Below, one piece after another: positions 44,221-52,460 of a DNA stretch of 63,747 nt. How positions within the stretch are numbered: position 1 is the stretch's first letter; each line of letters starts with the position of its first letter. A program made the position numbers and the translations under genes. The notes beneath the pieces were generated by a model that worked only from the letters and a program-made list of their open reading frames with translations, searched no databases and was not told where the DNA came from. This DNA is from JBGTBQ01 sp041749275 (lineage in GTDB: Bacteria; Acidobacteriota; Blastocatellia; Pyrinomonadales; Pyrinomonadaceae), in assembly GCA_041749275.1 (NCBI GenBank), contig JBGTBQ010000397.1, positions 1-63,747 of the forward strand, written 5' to 3'.

Positions 44221-45417
44221 ATGCGTGAGAGCGAGGGAAAAAATAATGTACTTGTGAACGCGCACGGGGTCGTCCCACTGCTTCACGTCGGGTTCGTTCT
44301 CATCGGTGTCATCAATACCATGCTCGGCCCGGTACTTCCTCTGTTGTCGAGCCGCTGGCAGCTCGACGATTCTCAATCGGGCGGACTTTTCTTTGCCCAG
44401 TCCGTGGGAGGGATGGTCGGTTCCGCGCTGCTTGGATCGCTCATCAAGAAGTTCGGATTTAAGATGCTGCTGGCGGGCGGCTTTGTCTTGATGGCCGTGG
44501 GCACTGCCGGTCTCGGTGTGGGAACTTGGGAAGCCGGGATCGTCTTAATCATCTGCATAGGCATCTCGCTCGGTCTGACCATACCCGCAATCAACCTGCT
44601 GATCTCAGAATACAACGTTGGGCGACGCGCGGCGGCGCTCAATCTGCTGAATCTGGCGTGGGGTGTGGGCGCGGTCGGCGGCCCCGCTCTGATCTCACTC
44701 CTTGCGCGCACCGGAGGTCTTGCCTTCGCGTTATTCAGTTTGGCCGGGGCTGCTGTCGCCGTCGCAGTTTTGGCCGCGGGCAGCTCAACACCTTTCGCAT
44801 TGGTGGAGGCGACTGACAAGGCAGCACCGCCTTCTCCGGCAACGCGCCTGTGGATGAATCGTTATGCCCTGCTCACAGCCACGTTGGTTTTTGTCAATAT
44901 CGGGACGGAGTCAGCCATGGGTGGTTGGATTGCTTCATATATTCAACGGCTCGACCCGACATCAAATTTCTCATGGGTAGCGGCGCCATCACTCTTCTGG
45001 GCGGGATTACTCACAGGCAGGGCAGCCGCCCCGCTCGTCCTCCGCCGCGTCCGCGAGACGACGATGATGTGGCTCGGCATGTTCATCGCGGTGGCTGGCC
45101 TCTTGGTCACACTTTTGGGCGCGACGACAGGCTTCATCCTCATCGGGGTGAGCGTGGCCGGACTCGGACTGGCTCCGATCTTCCCCACGACCATCGCTCT
45201 CTTTACCGAGCGGTTCGGGCGCGACGCGCAACGCATGACAGGGACGCTGTTTATCATGGCAGGGTTGGGAGCTGCTGTGTTCCCGTGGCTAGTCGGGCTG
45301 GCGTCATCTCGCTATGGTGGGCTACGCGCGGGGCTGGTCGTTCCAATGATCGGCGCACTCGCAATGATCCTTTTACAAGCGGCATTAACGGCATCATCCA
45401 CGAAAGATAAAACTTGA
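44221..45417 (+). CDS. major facilitator superfamily transporter (sugar type)
   Basis: The 398-aa protein starts from ATG 44221; an upstream TTG 44149 is in frame but unsupported. Twelve hydrophobic segments are visible, with the A-motif-like GSLIKKFGFKMLLAGG loop after TM2 and a repeat of it after TM8. It is glycine-rich and resembles the FucP/fucose-glucose permease group. It lies next to the LacI regulator and the TonB-dependent receptor; the likely role is uptake of the sugar released from the locus's polymer across the inner membrane. Confidence 0.85.
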   Translation: MRESEGKNNVLVNAHGVVPLLHVGFVLIGVINTMLGPVLPLLSSRWQLDDSQSGGLFFAQSVGGMVGSALLGSLIKKFGFKMLLAGGFVLMAVGTAGLGVGTWEAGIVLIICIGISLGLTIPAINLLISEYNVGRRAAALNLLNLAWGVGAVGGPALISLLARTGGLAFALFSLAGAAVAVAVLAAGSSTPFALVEATDKAAPPSPATRLWMNRYALLTATLVFVNIGTESAMGGWIASYIQRLDPTSNFSWVAAPSLFWAGLLTGRAAAPLVLRRVRETTMMWLGMFIAVAGLLVTLLGATTGFILIGVSVAGLGLAPIFPTTIALFTERFGRDAQRMTGTLFIMAGLGAAVFPWLVGLASSRYGGLRAGLVVPMIGALAMILLQAALTASSTKDKT

Positions 45418-45558
45418 CCGAGCGCCATCAGAACTTAGACCGACTCCCGGTAGGTGAGATGCTTTAAGCCAACACGATTGGTGAGCGTGAACATTCATCC
45501 TTGCTCTTCATGCGCGCGGAGCAGGGAAGCTAACGATGAAATACACTCGTCGTTGCCT

Positions 45559-46656
45559 TTAAGCGACAGGCGTTTTGATTGGAGCGGTTGAGCGGCGGAC
45601 GATCAATTCCGGTTTCACGGTTAGTAACATCGGGTGCGGTGTGTCGGGGTTGTTTGTAAGGCGACCCAGCAGTGTCTCGGCGGCGAGCTTGCCCATCTCC
45701 TTGAGAGGCTGCCTGATGGTCGTCAAAGGCGGGTTTTGGAAGGCGGCGCTGTACACGTCGTCAAAGCCGATGACGGAGATGTCTTCGGGGACTTGATAGT
45801 TGGCCTCGTGGAAAGCGCGTACCGCCCCGATGGCTGATACATCATTAAAGGCGAAGAGCGCCGTGAAAGGCTCGCCCGCGGCCAGCAATTCTTTTGCGGC
45901 GATATAGCCTAACTCCGGTGAAGGAGAGTTGCCCTCCAATTGCGCGACCAGACGAGGGCGCACCGCGATGTCGAGACGGGTCGCCGCCTCGCGGATCGCT
46001 TCCCAGCGCACTTCCGTATCTGAACTGAAGACCTGCCCTTTAATAAAGGCGATCTGCCGATGTCCAAGTTCGAGTAAATATTCGAGCGCGAGCGTCGCCG
46101 CGCGGTCGTGATCCAGCGCAATGTTGGTAACGCCTTCCATCTCTATATGTCCGGAAACCCTGACTACAGGCAGGTGCAATCCGGCTTCGCATGGCGTATC
46201 TACCGCAATAAGACCTTCGACCTGACGCTCGTAGAGTAGTTTTCGATATTGTTCGATCAAGTCGAGATCGTGCCGATGGCTGGCGACGAGGTAGAAGTAA
46301 CCTTCTTTTAGAAGGTGTTCCTCGATGCCACTGAGTACCATTGCCGAGTATCCATCGCTCAACTCTGGAACGAGTACCCCTAAAGTAAAAGTGCGTTGCG
46401 CGCGTAGTGAGCGGGCCAGATAGTTAGGTCGGTAATTGAACTGCTTGGCCGCCGCGAAAATTCGATTCTTAGTTTCCTGCGGAATCGAATTGGCTGCCGG
46501 GGAATCGTTAAGCACCAGCGAAAGCGCGGTGGGCGAAAGCCCGACGTGCGCGGCCAGCTCTTTCAGATTGACAGATGAGCGAGCCGGTTGCGCGGCGGGT
46601 TTTTGCCTACTGGAATTCCCGTTCTTCGATGTCATAGTCAAAAGAGTTTTGCACAT
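45559..46656 (-). CDS. LacI-family transcriptional regulator
   Basis: The 365-aa protein has an N-terminal helix-turn-helix and hinge (VNLKELAAHVGLSPTALSLVLND, then TKNRIFAAAKQFNYRPNYLARSL) and a periplasmic-binding-protein-like sensor (TLGVLVPELSDGYSAMVLSGIE onward, GFDDVYSAAFQNPPLTTIRQP near the end). Divergent from the TonB-dependent receptor, with a palindrome TAAATCGATTTA at the receptor's promoter. Probably the local repressor of the 47-58 kb sugar locus. The start may be 46656 or 46635. Confidence 0.93.
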   Translation of the reverse strand: MCKTLLTMTSKNGNSSRQKPAAQPARSSVNLKELAAHVGLSPTALSLVLNDSPAANSIPQETKNRIFAAAKQFNYRPNYLARSLRAQRTFTLGVLVPELSDGYSAMVLSGIEEHLLKEGYFYLVASHRHDLDLIEQYRKLLYERQVEGLIAVDTPCEAGLHLPVVRVSGHIEMEGVTNIALDHDRAATLALEYLLELGHRQIAFIKGQVFSSDTEVRWEAIREAATRLDIAVRPRLVAQLEGNSPSPELGYIAAKELLAAGEPFTALFAFNDVSAIGAVRAFHEANYQVPEDISVIGFDDVYSAAFQNPPLTTIRQPLKEMGKLAAETLLGRLTNNPDTPHPMLLTVKPELIVRRSTAPIKTPVA

Positions 46657-46711
46657 TACTCTGTTCTAATCAATCTTTATCAAGCGGAAAATTAATTTGC
46701 CGACTAGCAGA

Positions 46712-46732
46712 ATAAACTGTTGACACGTTTAT
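46712..46732. promoter_or_regulatory. second operator candidate overlapping the -35 box
   Basis: Inverted repeat ATAAAC (46712-46717) / GTTTAT (46727-46732) with 9 bases between, covering TTGACA. A bound protein here would block RNA polymerase. Confidence 0.4.
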
Positions 46733-46748
46733 AGAGCGGTGCTATACA
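46720..46748 (+). promoter_or_regulatory. promoter of the TonB-dependent receptor locus
   Basis: TTGACA (46720-46725), 17-base spacer, TATACA (46743-46748). Predicted start near 46755, giving a leader of about 210 bases. Consistent with a sugar-inducible gene under LacI control. Confidence 0.7.
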
Positions 46749-46758
46749 TTTGCGCCAA

Positions 46759-46770
46759 TAAATCGATTTA
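46759..46770. promoter_or_regulatory. candidate LacI-family operator
   Basis: TAAATCGATTTA is a perfect 12-bp palindrome centred on CG, the arrangement LacI-type regulators prefer. It lies just downstream of the predicted transcription start, where binding would repress. Confidence 0.55.
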
Positions 46771-46963
46771 GTAACGGTTTCGCAGCTATCATTCCCGTTA
46801 ATATTCCCCGCTTGCCGCACCGGCAATTTCTTTTTGTGCGGGAGTAGATGGGCATCTTTCGCACCACGTCAAGGCTGTCTGACTTTTTGTCTTGCCTGAT
46901 GAGTGGGCCTCGCCTTCGCCGAAATGACAGGTCATGCGACGACAAAATACGGAGGATAAAGAT

Positions 46964-49900
46964 ATGCGTTGCCCGATTCTTCGAACCATTTCAGTTGCCT
47001 TCCTCGGACTGATACTACTCGGTTTCACCGTCCCGGCTCACGCCCAATTCCGTGCGAGCGTGCAAGGCACGGTGACGGATGCGACGGGCGCGATTGTGCC
47101 GGGCGCGACCGTTACCCTGACCAACAAAGAGACCAATCACACACAGACGACCACCGCTAGTGACAGCGGCTTTTATCGTTTCCCGGCTCTCCCACCGGGG
47201 CTGTATACCGTTACGGTGTCACGCGATGGCTTTAAAAAACAGATCGTTGACGGCGTGAAAGTTGACGCCGAAACGGTGAGGGGCGTTGACGTAGTGGTCG
47301 AAGTCGGGACGATTAACGAAACCATCACGGTGACGGATGACACCGTCGCGGCCTTACAGACCGAAGACGCCAACGTGCGGCGTGTGATTACGACCAGCGA
47401 GATTCAAAGGCTCCCGCAGATCGGGCGCGACCCATATGAGTTGGCGCGGCTGGCTCCGGGCGTTTTCGGCGCGGGCGCGCGCAACTCGGACGGCAGCTCC
47501 AATGGCCTGCCCAACACGAGCGGCCCCGGCGCTTCCAGCATCGGCATTTTCGCCACTGAAAATCGCCCGCCGATATCGGCGAACGGACAGCGCGTTTCCG
47601 CCAACAACTTTCAGATTGACGGCGTGAGCGTTAATAGCCAGACGTGGGGCGGCGCGGCGGTGATTACTCCGACGCAGGAAGCCGTTAAGGAAATTCAAGT
47701 CACTTCCAGCACCTACTCGGCGGAAGATGGGCGTAACAGCGGCGCGCAAATCAAGGTCGTCACACAAAACGGGACGAATGATTTTCACGGCAGCTTGTTC
47801 TTCAAATATCAAGACCCGGACTGGAACGCTTTCTCACGCGGTTTCAACATTCCGGGAACCACGAGGGGCGCGGCTCCGGCGCGCGTCGAGATTCAGGATC
47901 GAACCTTTGGCGGTAGCCTCGGAGGGCCGATTTACAAGAACAAGTTGTTCTTCTTTTTCGCTTACGAAGGTCTGCGAAACAACACCAACAATTTGGTTCA
48001 AAGCTTCGTCGAAACCGCACAGTTCAGAAGTTTGATTAGCACGCTCAGACCGAACAGCATCGCGGCGCGAGTTCTTGCCGCACCAGGCATCGAACCGCGC
48101 ATCGCCGCCGTCTTAAATCGTTCCTGCTCGGATTTCACCTTTCCCGACCCTGCTCCAACCGGCGGACAGCCGCGTTGTCAGGCGGTGGCGGGCGGTTTTG
48201 ATTTAGGCTCGCCGGCCAGACTGCTGGGGCAGTACGTTCCGAACGATGCCGCCAACCGTTTGGGCGGAGGCTTCGACGGGATTCCCGATGTGCAGTTTGT
48301 CCAATTGCAGAACCCGCGCAGCACCAGTGGCAACCAGTATGTGAGCCGTATTGACTACGAGGCGACGCAGAAAGACCGCTTTGCCTTTACTCTCTTTTAC
48401 TCGCCGGCCAACATCTACGGCTCGGACACCGGGGCGCAATCGCGTCCGATGGCGGACATTCGCTCCGACCGTTTGAACTGGAACACGGCCTTCACTTACA
48501 TCCGCAATCTCTCCCCGACGATGGTCAACGAAGCGCGTTTCAACATTACGAAGTGGGGCTTCAACGAAGTGGACTCCAACCCGGATATCAATTTCGGGAT
48601 TCCACGCATCGAGATCGAATCGTTCATTCCCAACAATCGTCTTCGCTTTGGCGCTAACCGTTCGTCGAACACGCCCGGCATCATTAGCGAAAGGCAGATT
48701 GATGTCCGCGACGATTTGACATGGATCGTCAGCAGCCACGGTATGAAAATTGGCGGTGCATACCGGAAGGATTTAAATCAGAATCCGGGCACCGGCGCGG
48801 CGCGTCCTATCTACTCGTTTGTGCGCTGGAACTTCGCCAACGACACCCCGATCTTCGAGGCCATCACCGCCGACTATAACGGCACGCCGATAGCCGCCGC
48901 GGCGGACTTCAGCACCGGCGATCTGAGCTTCTATTTTCAGGACGACTGGAAGGTACGACCGAATCTGACAGTCAACCTCGGCTTGCGTTGGGAATATTAC
49001 CAGCCGTTGCAAGCCGAGAATTTGGGCGTGCTGCAATTCGGCTCCAACGGTCTGGCCGACGCAACGGTCGTCGCCGGTGCGACGCTGACGAAATCGGATT
49101 ACAACAATTTCGGGCCGCAGTTCGGTTTCGCTTGGACGCCGAAAGTGTTCGGCGACATGTTCGAGGATAAATTGGTCTTGCGTGGCGGAGTCGGCATCGG
49201 ATACGACCGCCTGCCGAATGCGTTGCCGGCGAACTCGCGTAACAATCCGCCGAACGGGTTGAGATACAGCATCTGCTGTGCGGACCAAAACAATCCCTTC
49301 CTCGGCGGACAGATTTTGTACACGCTGGGCAGCGGCACCACCCCGGATAGTTACCCGCGCAACCCCAATCTGGGCGGCGGCGCCAACCCGAACGGCGGTC
49401 CCAATATCGGAACGGTTGAGATTTACGGCCTCGATCAGAACCTCAGAACGCCCGTAATTTATCGTTACTCGCTTGAGGCTCAATACAAGTTGCCGCTCGA
49501 TTTGATTGGGACATTGGGCTATCAAGGGAGCAACAGCCGAAACTACGTTCGCATCGAGCCGCTGCATCTGACGCAGACGGTCTTGAGCACTACCTTCAGG
49601 CCGGTGTTCTACGGCTTCGGCGACGTGTCCGGCAATTTCAACGGCATGAACGCGCGGCTGCAACGGCGCTTTACGGACGGCTTGATGTTCGATTTCAACT
49701 ATCGTTTCAGCAAGAGTCTCGATAGCTATTCATTTGAAGGCCCCTGCGGTTGCACCAACCAGACCTATCCGGTTGACCAACGCACCGAATACGGGCCGTC
49801 CGATTACGATGTCACGCACAACTTCACTCTCTCGGCGTTGTGGGACATCCCGTTCTACAGGACACAGAGAGACTGGGCCGGTAAGCTGCTCGGCGGCTGG

Positions 49901-50410
49901 CAGATCAACAGCATCGTGTCGCGCCATAGTGGATTCCCGTGGACGCCGATTCTCAACTCCAGCCTTGTCGGCCCCAACGGAGCCACCTTCGGCCCAGTCC
50001 GCCCGATTCGTTATCTTGGCGGTCAGCCTGCCGACAATACCAACGACAACTTCCTGCGTCCGGGCGGCATCTTCCCCGGCGGCGGCGCGACCTATTTCAG
50101 CACGACCGTCGTCGGCAACAACTACTTGTCCAACCCGCCGGGCATTGGGCGCAACGTCTTCCGCGGACCCAAATACATCAACGTGGACATGAGCGTCTCG
50201 AAGCGGTTTGGTCTGCCCAACCTCGGCGTGTTGGGTGAAAGACCGAATCTCGACCTGCGCTTCAACATCTTCAACATCTTCAACATTCGGAACTTCTCCC
50301 CATTCCAATCGCAGAGCAACAGCACGCGCATCGTCAACGTGGCTTTCGGTGAACCGACCGGACTCTTAGCCGGTCGCGTCGTCGAGTTTCAGGCGCGCTT
50401 CAGTTTCTAA
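46964..50410 (+). CDS. TonB-dependent receptor with N-terminal carboxypeptidase-regulatory domain (Oar-like)
   Basis: The 1148-aa outer-membrane protein starts at ATG 46964 with GGAGG 8 bases upstream. Signal peptide RCPILRTISVAFLGLILLGF, cleavage after AHA. A CarboxypepD_reg domain (about 30-115: VQGTVTDATGAIVPGATVTLTNKE, SGFYRFPALPPGLYTVTVSRDGF) precedes a plug (about 120-260, FQIDGVSVNSQTWGGAA) and a long beta-barrel ending in the aromatic VEFQARFSF. It imports an oligosaccharide or similar. Receptors of this type are numerous in Acidobacteria and act without SusD, and no SusD gene is present. A strong terminator follows. Confidence 0.9.
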   Translation: MRCPILRTISVAFLGLILLGFTVPAHAQFRASVQGTVTDATGAIVPGATVTLTNKETNHTQTTTASDSGFYRFPALPPGLYTVTVSRDGFKKQIVDGVKVDAETVRGVDVVVEVGTINETITVTDDTVAALQTEDANVRRVITTSEIQRLPQIGRDPYELARLAPGVFGAGARNSDGSSNGLPNTSGPGASSIGIFATENRPPISANGQRVSANNFQIDGVSVNSQTWGGAAVITPTQEAVKEIQVTSSTYSAEDGRNSGAQIKVVTQNGTNDFHGSLFFKYQDPDWNAFSRGFNIPGTTRGAAPARVEIQDRTFGGSLGGPIYKNKLFFFFAYEGLRNNTNNLVQSFVETAQFRSLISTLRPNSIAARVLAAPGIEPRIAAVLNRSCSDFTFPDPAPTGGQPRCQAVAGGFDLGSPARLLGQYVPNDAANRLGGGFDGIPDVQFVQLQNPRSTSGNQYVSRIDYEATQKDRFAFTLFYSPANIYGSDTGAQSRPMADIRSDRLNWNTAFTYIRNLSPTMVNEARFNITKWGFNEVDSNPDINFGIPRIEIESFIPNNRLRFGANRSSNTPGIISERQIDVRDDLTWIVSSHGMKIGGAYRKDLNQNPGTGAARPIYSFVRWNFANDTPIFEAITADYNGTPIAAAADFSTGDLSFYFQDDWKVRPNLTVNLGLRWEYYQPLQAENLGVLQFGSNGLADATVVAGATLTKSDYNNFGPQFGFAWTPKVFGDMFEDKLVLRGGVGIGYDRLPNALPANSRNNPPNGLRYSICCADQNNPFLGGQILYTLGSGTTPDSYPRNPNLGGGANPNGGPNIGTVEIYGLDQNLRTPVIYRYSLEAQYKLPLDLIGTLGYQGSNSRNYVRIEPLHLTQTVLSTTFRPVFYGFGDVSGNFNGMNARLQRRFTDGLMFDFNYRFSKSLDSYSFEGPCGCTNQTYPVDQRTEYGPSDYDVTHNFTLSALWDIPFYRTQRDWAGKLLGGWQINSIVSRHSGFPWTPILNSSLVGPNGATFGPVRPIRYLGGQPADNTNDNFLRPGGIFPGGGATYFSTTVVGNNYLSNPPGIGRNVFRGPKYINVDMSVSKRFGLPNLGVLGERPNLDLRFNIFNIFNIRNFSPFQSQSNSTRIVNVAFGEPTGLLAGRVVEFQARFSF

Positions 50411-50439
50411 GCGTGTCACGGGCAGGCAGAGGACTCGCG

Positions 50440-50480
50440 GGGCGGGCAAACACCTATGGCGATTGCCCGCCCTTTCCTTC
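50440..50480 (+). terminator. intrinsic terminator after the TonB-dependent receptor
   Basis: Perfect 10-bp stem GGGCGGGCAA (50440-50449) / TTGCCCGCCC (50463-50472) with a 13-base loop, followed by TTTCCTTC. The T-tract is short, so termination may be partial and allow read-through to the following genes. Confidence 0.75.
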
Positions 50481-50486
50481 TATAAT
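50481..50486 (+). promoter_or_regulatory. possible -10 box for the PHP-domain gene
   Basis: A perfect TATAAT lies directly after the receptor terminator. No acceptable -35 is present 16-18 bases upstream, so if used it would need an activator. Confidence 0.3.
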
Positions 50487-50524
50487 CAGCCGCGAACACC
50501 TTGAACACCTTCTTGGGTTTGCCG

Positions 50525-51586
50525 ATGCGTTCCAACTCGTCAACCGCCCGGCGTATGTGGCTCGCCGTTCTGTGTCTCTGCGCGTTCGCCGTGGCGCTCA
50601 ACAATTCGCCGCCTCGCGCCGTCACCCAACAGAGCGCGACAAGGCAAACGTCTGCTCCGACAAAGCCGCGCCTGCGTTGGTACAAGGGCAACACGCACAC
50701 GCACACGCTGAACAGCGACGGCGACTCCACGCCCGACGAAGTGGTGCGCTGGTATCGGGGGCACGGTTATAACTTCCTCGTACTCACCGACCACAATTTC
50801 CTGACACAGGTGGATGGACTGAACGCGCTGCACGGCGCGGACGGGCAGTTCCTCGTTATCAAGGGCGAGGAGGTCACGGATCGTTATGGAGAGAAGGCTC
50901 TCCACATCAACGGCCTCAACGTTGATCGTCTCGTCGAGCCGCAAGGCGGCAGCAGCGTGGTCGAAGTGCTCCAGCGCAACGTTGATGCGATTCGCGGCGC
51001 GCGCGGCGTGCCGCATATCAATCACCCGAACTTTACGTGGGCGATGACGGTTGAAGACCTCAAGCGCGTGCGTGACGACAAGCTCTTCGAGATTTACAAC
51101 GGCCATCCGCACGTCAACAATCTGGGCGGCGGCGGCCACCCCGGCCTCGAAGAGATGTGGGATCAGATTTTGACGAGCGGCAAGCTGCTCTATGGCATCG
51201 CCGTTGACGACGCGCACCACTTCAAGAGGCCGTGGGACAGAACTGCCGCGCTCCCCGGTCGCGGGTGGGTGATGGTGCGGGCCGAAGCGCTGACGCCAGC
51301 CGCAATTCTCGGCGCGCTGGAAGGCGGCGACTTCTACGCCTCGACCGGCGTGGAGCTGGCTGACTATCAGACCGACGGCAAGAGCGTCACGGTCAAGGTC
51401 AAGGGAGTCGCATCGAGCAAGTATCGAATACAGTTCATCGGCAAAGGCGGGCGCGTTCTGAAGGAATTTCTTACCCCCTCCGCGACTTATCAGATTACCG
51501 GCGACGAGATGTACGTAAGGGCTAAGGTGCTGGATTCCAACGGCTGGACGGCGTGGACGCAGCCGCTGATGATTCAACGAAAATAG
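50525..51586 (+). CDS. exported PHP-domain metal-dependent hydrolase (CehA/McbA-like)
   Basis: 353 aa from ATG 50525; TTG 50501 and ATG 50555 are alternatives and none has a good ribosome site. A membrane or signal segment (MWLAVLCLCAFAVAL) precedes the PHP metal motifs: GNTHTHTLNSDG, FLVLTDHNFLT, GVPHINHPNFTW and AVDDAHHF. The final 80 residues form a small beta domain (VTVKVKGVASSKYRIQFIG). It would hydrolyse a phosphoester or related bond outside the cytosol. TATAAT at 50481-50486, with only a weak -35, could drive it. Confidence 0.8.
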   Translation: MRSNSSTARRMWLAVLCLCAFAVALNNSPPRAVTQQSATRQTSAPTKPRLRWYKGNTHTHTLNSDGDSTPDEVVRWYRGHGYNFLVLTDHNFLTQVDGLNALHGADGQFLVIKGEEVTDRYGEKALHINGLNVDRLVEPQGGSSVVEVLQRNVDAIRGARGVPHINHPNFTWAMTVEDLKRVRDDKLFEIYNGHPHVNNLGGGGHPGLEEMWDQILTSGKLLYGIAVDDAHHFKRPWDRTAALPGRGWVMVRAEALTPAAILGALEGGDFYASTGVELADYQTDGKSVTVKVKGVASSKYRIQFIGKGGRVLKEFLTPSATYQITGDEMYVRAKVLDSNGWTAWTQPLMIQRK

Positions 51587-51638
51587 CCGGAGCGTAAGCT
51601 GGTTGCGAAGGTCTCAACTATTTCTGTCCGTGAAGAAG

Positions 51639-52316
51639 ATGATGAACACAAAGACTTTGGCGCTGGTCGCATCGCTCATACTTGCTCTTGCATGTTCGAC
51701 CTCCGCGCAGACGAACAAGGCCGAGCGACAACGCCAGTTCGAACCTGAGATAAGAAACTTCGAGGCCGCCGATAGAAAACGACCGCCCACTAAGGGCGCT
51801 GTTATGTTTATCGGTAGTTCTTCGATCAGGCTGTGGAAGAGTTTGGCTGAAGACTTTCCGGCGGTCAGCGTCATCAACCGTGGTTTCGGCGGCTCGCACA
51901 TCGAGGACTCCGTCGCCTTCGCCGACCGCATCATCTTCCGGCACAAGCCGCGTTTGATCGTGATGTATGCGGGCGACAACGACATCGAGAGTGGTAAGAG
52001 TCCGACGGTCGTGCTTGAGGATTTCAAGAAATTCGTCTCCGTTGTTCATCACAAACTGCCACGCACGCGCATTGCCTTCATCGCCATCAAGCCCAGTCCG
52101 GCGCGCTGGCGTCTAGCAGACAAAGTGAGGGAAGCCAACCGGCTGATTAAAGATTTTACCGAGACTGACGGTAGATTCGACTATATTGATGTCTTCACAC
52201 CGATGCTGGGGAAGGACGGGCAACCGCGCGCGGAGTTGTTCGTTGAAGATCGCCTGCACATGAATGAAGCAGGTTACGTGCTCTGGCGCTCTATCGTGGC
52301 TCCTTATGTCAAGTGA
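51639..52316 (+). CDS. exported SGNH/GDSL-family hydrolase
   Basis: 225 aa from ATG 51639 (or the adjacent 51642), with a signal peptide (TLALVASLILALACSTSAQ). The SGNH blocks are clear: block I FIGSSSIRLW (nucleophile Ser), GFGGSHIEDS (Gly oxyanion), YAGDNDIESG (Asn) and DRLHMNEAGY (catalytic Asp-His). These enzymes remove acetyl or other acyl groups from glycans or act as lipases. In a polysaccharide locus, a carbohydrate esterase is the best guess. Confidence 0.88.
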   Translation: MMNTKTLALVASLILALACSTSAQTNKAERQRQFEPEIRNFEAADRKRPPTKGAVMFIGSSSIRLWKSLAEDFPAVSVINRGFGGSHIEDSVAFADRIIFRHKPRLIVMYAGDNDIESGKSPTVVLEDFKKFVSVVHHKLPRTRIAFIAIKPSPARWRLADKVREANRLIKDFTETDGRFDYIDVFTPMLGKDGQPRAELFVEDRLHMNEAGYVLWRSIVAPYVK

Positions 52317-52345
52317 CAAAAGCTACACCAAGAAGTGGATGTGTT

Positions 52346-52418
52346 GTCAGAACCGCCTGCGGTAGCGGGCGGGTGCTGGCCGCGCAAGCACCCGCCCGCT
52401 ACCGCAGGCGGTTCTGAC
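52346..52418. repeat. long perfect hairpin repeat, copy 1
   Basis: Perfect 32-bp arms (52346-52377 and 52387-52418) with a 9-base loop. The arm begins GTCAGAACCGCC and contains TGCGGTAGCGGGCGGGTGCT. The left flank carries CACCAAGAAGTGGATG, shared with copy 3 and, inverted, nearly shared with copy 2. It lies between the SGNH and sulfatase genes. In frame it translates as EPPAVAGG-type text, which inflates the sulfatase reading frame upstream of its true start. Confidence 0.9.
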
Positions 52419-52460
52419 CGGCACTCGTGGTGTGCGCTCTATATAGCGGGTGGAAGAACA

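Larger units (their letters stand above)
46657..46963. other. 307-base divergent control region between the LacI gene and the TonB receptor
   Basis: It contains a strong promoter toward the receptor, two inverted-repeat operator candidates, and about 200 bases of untranslated leader with no recognised riboswitch. Confidence 0.6.

Noticed and set aside
52335..52460. N-terminal extension of the sulfatase
   Set aside because: The extra residues are a translation of the hairpin repeat; the signal peptide follows ATG 52461.
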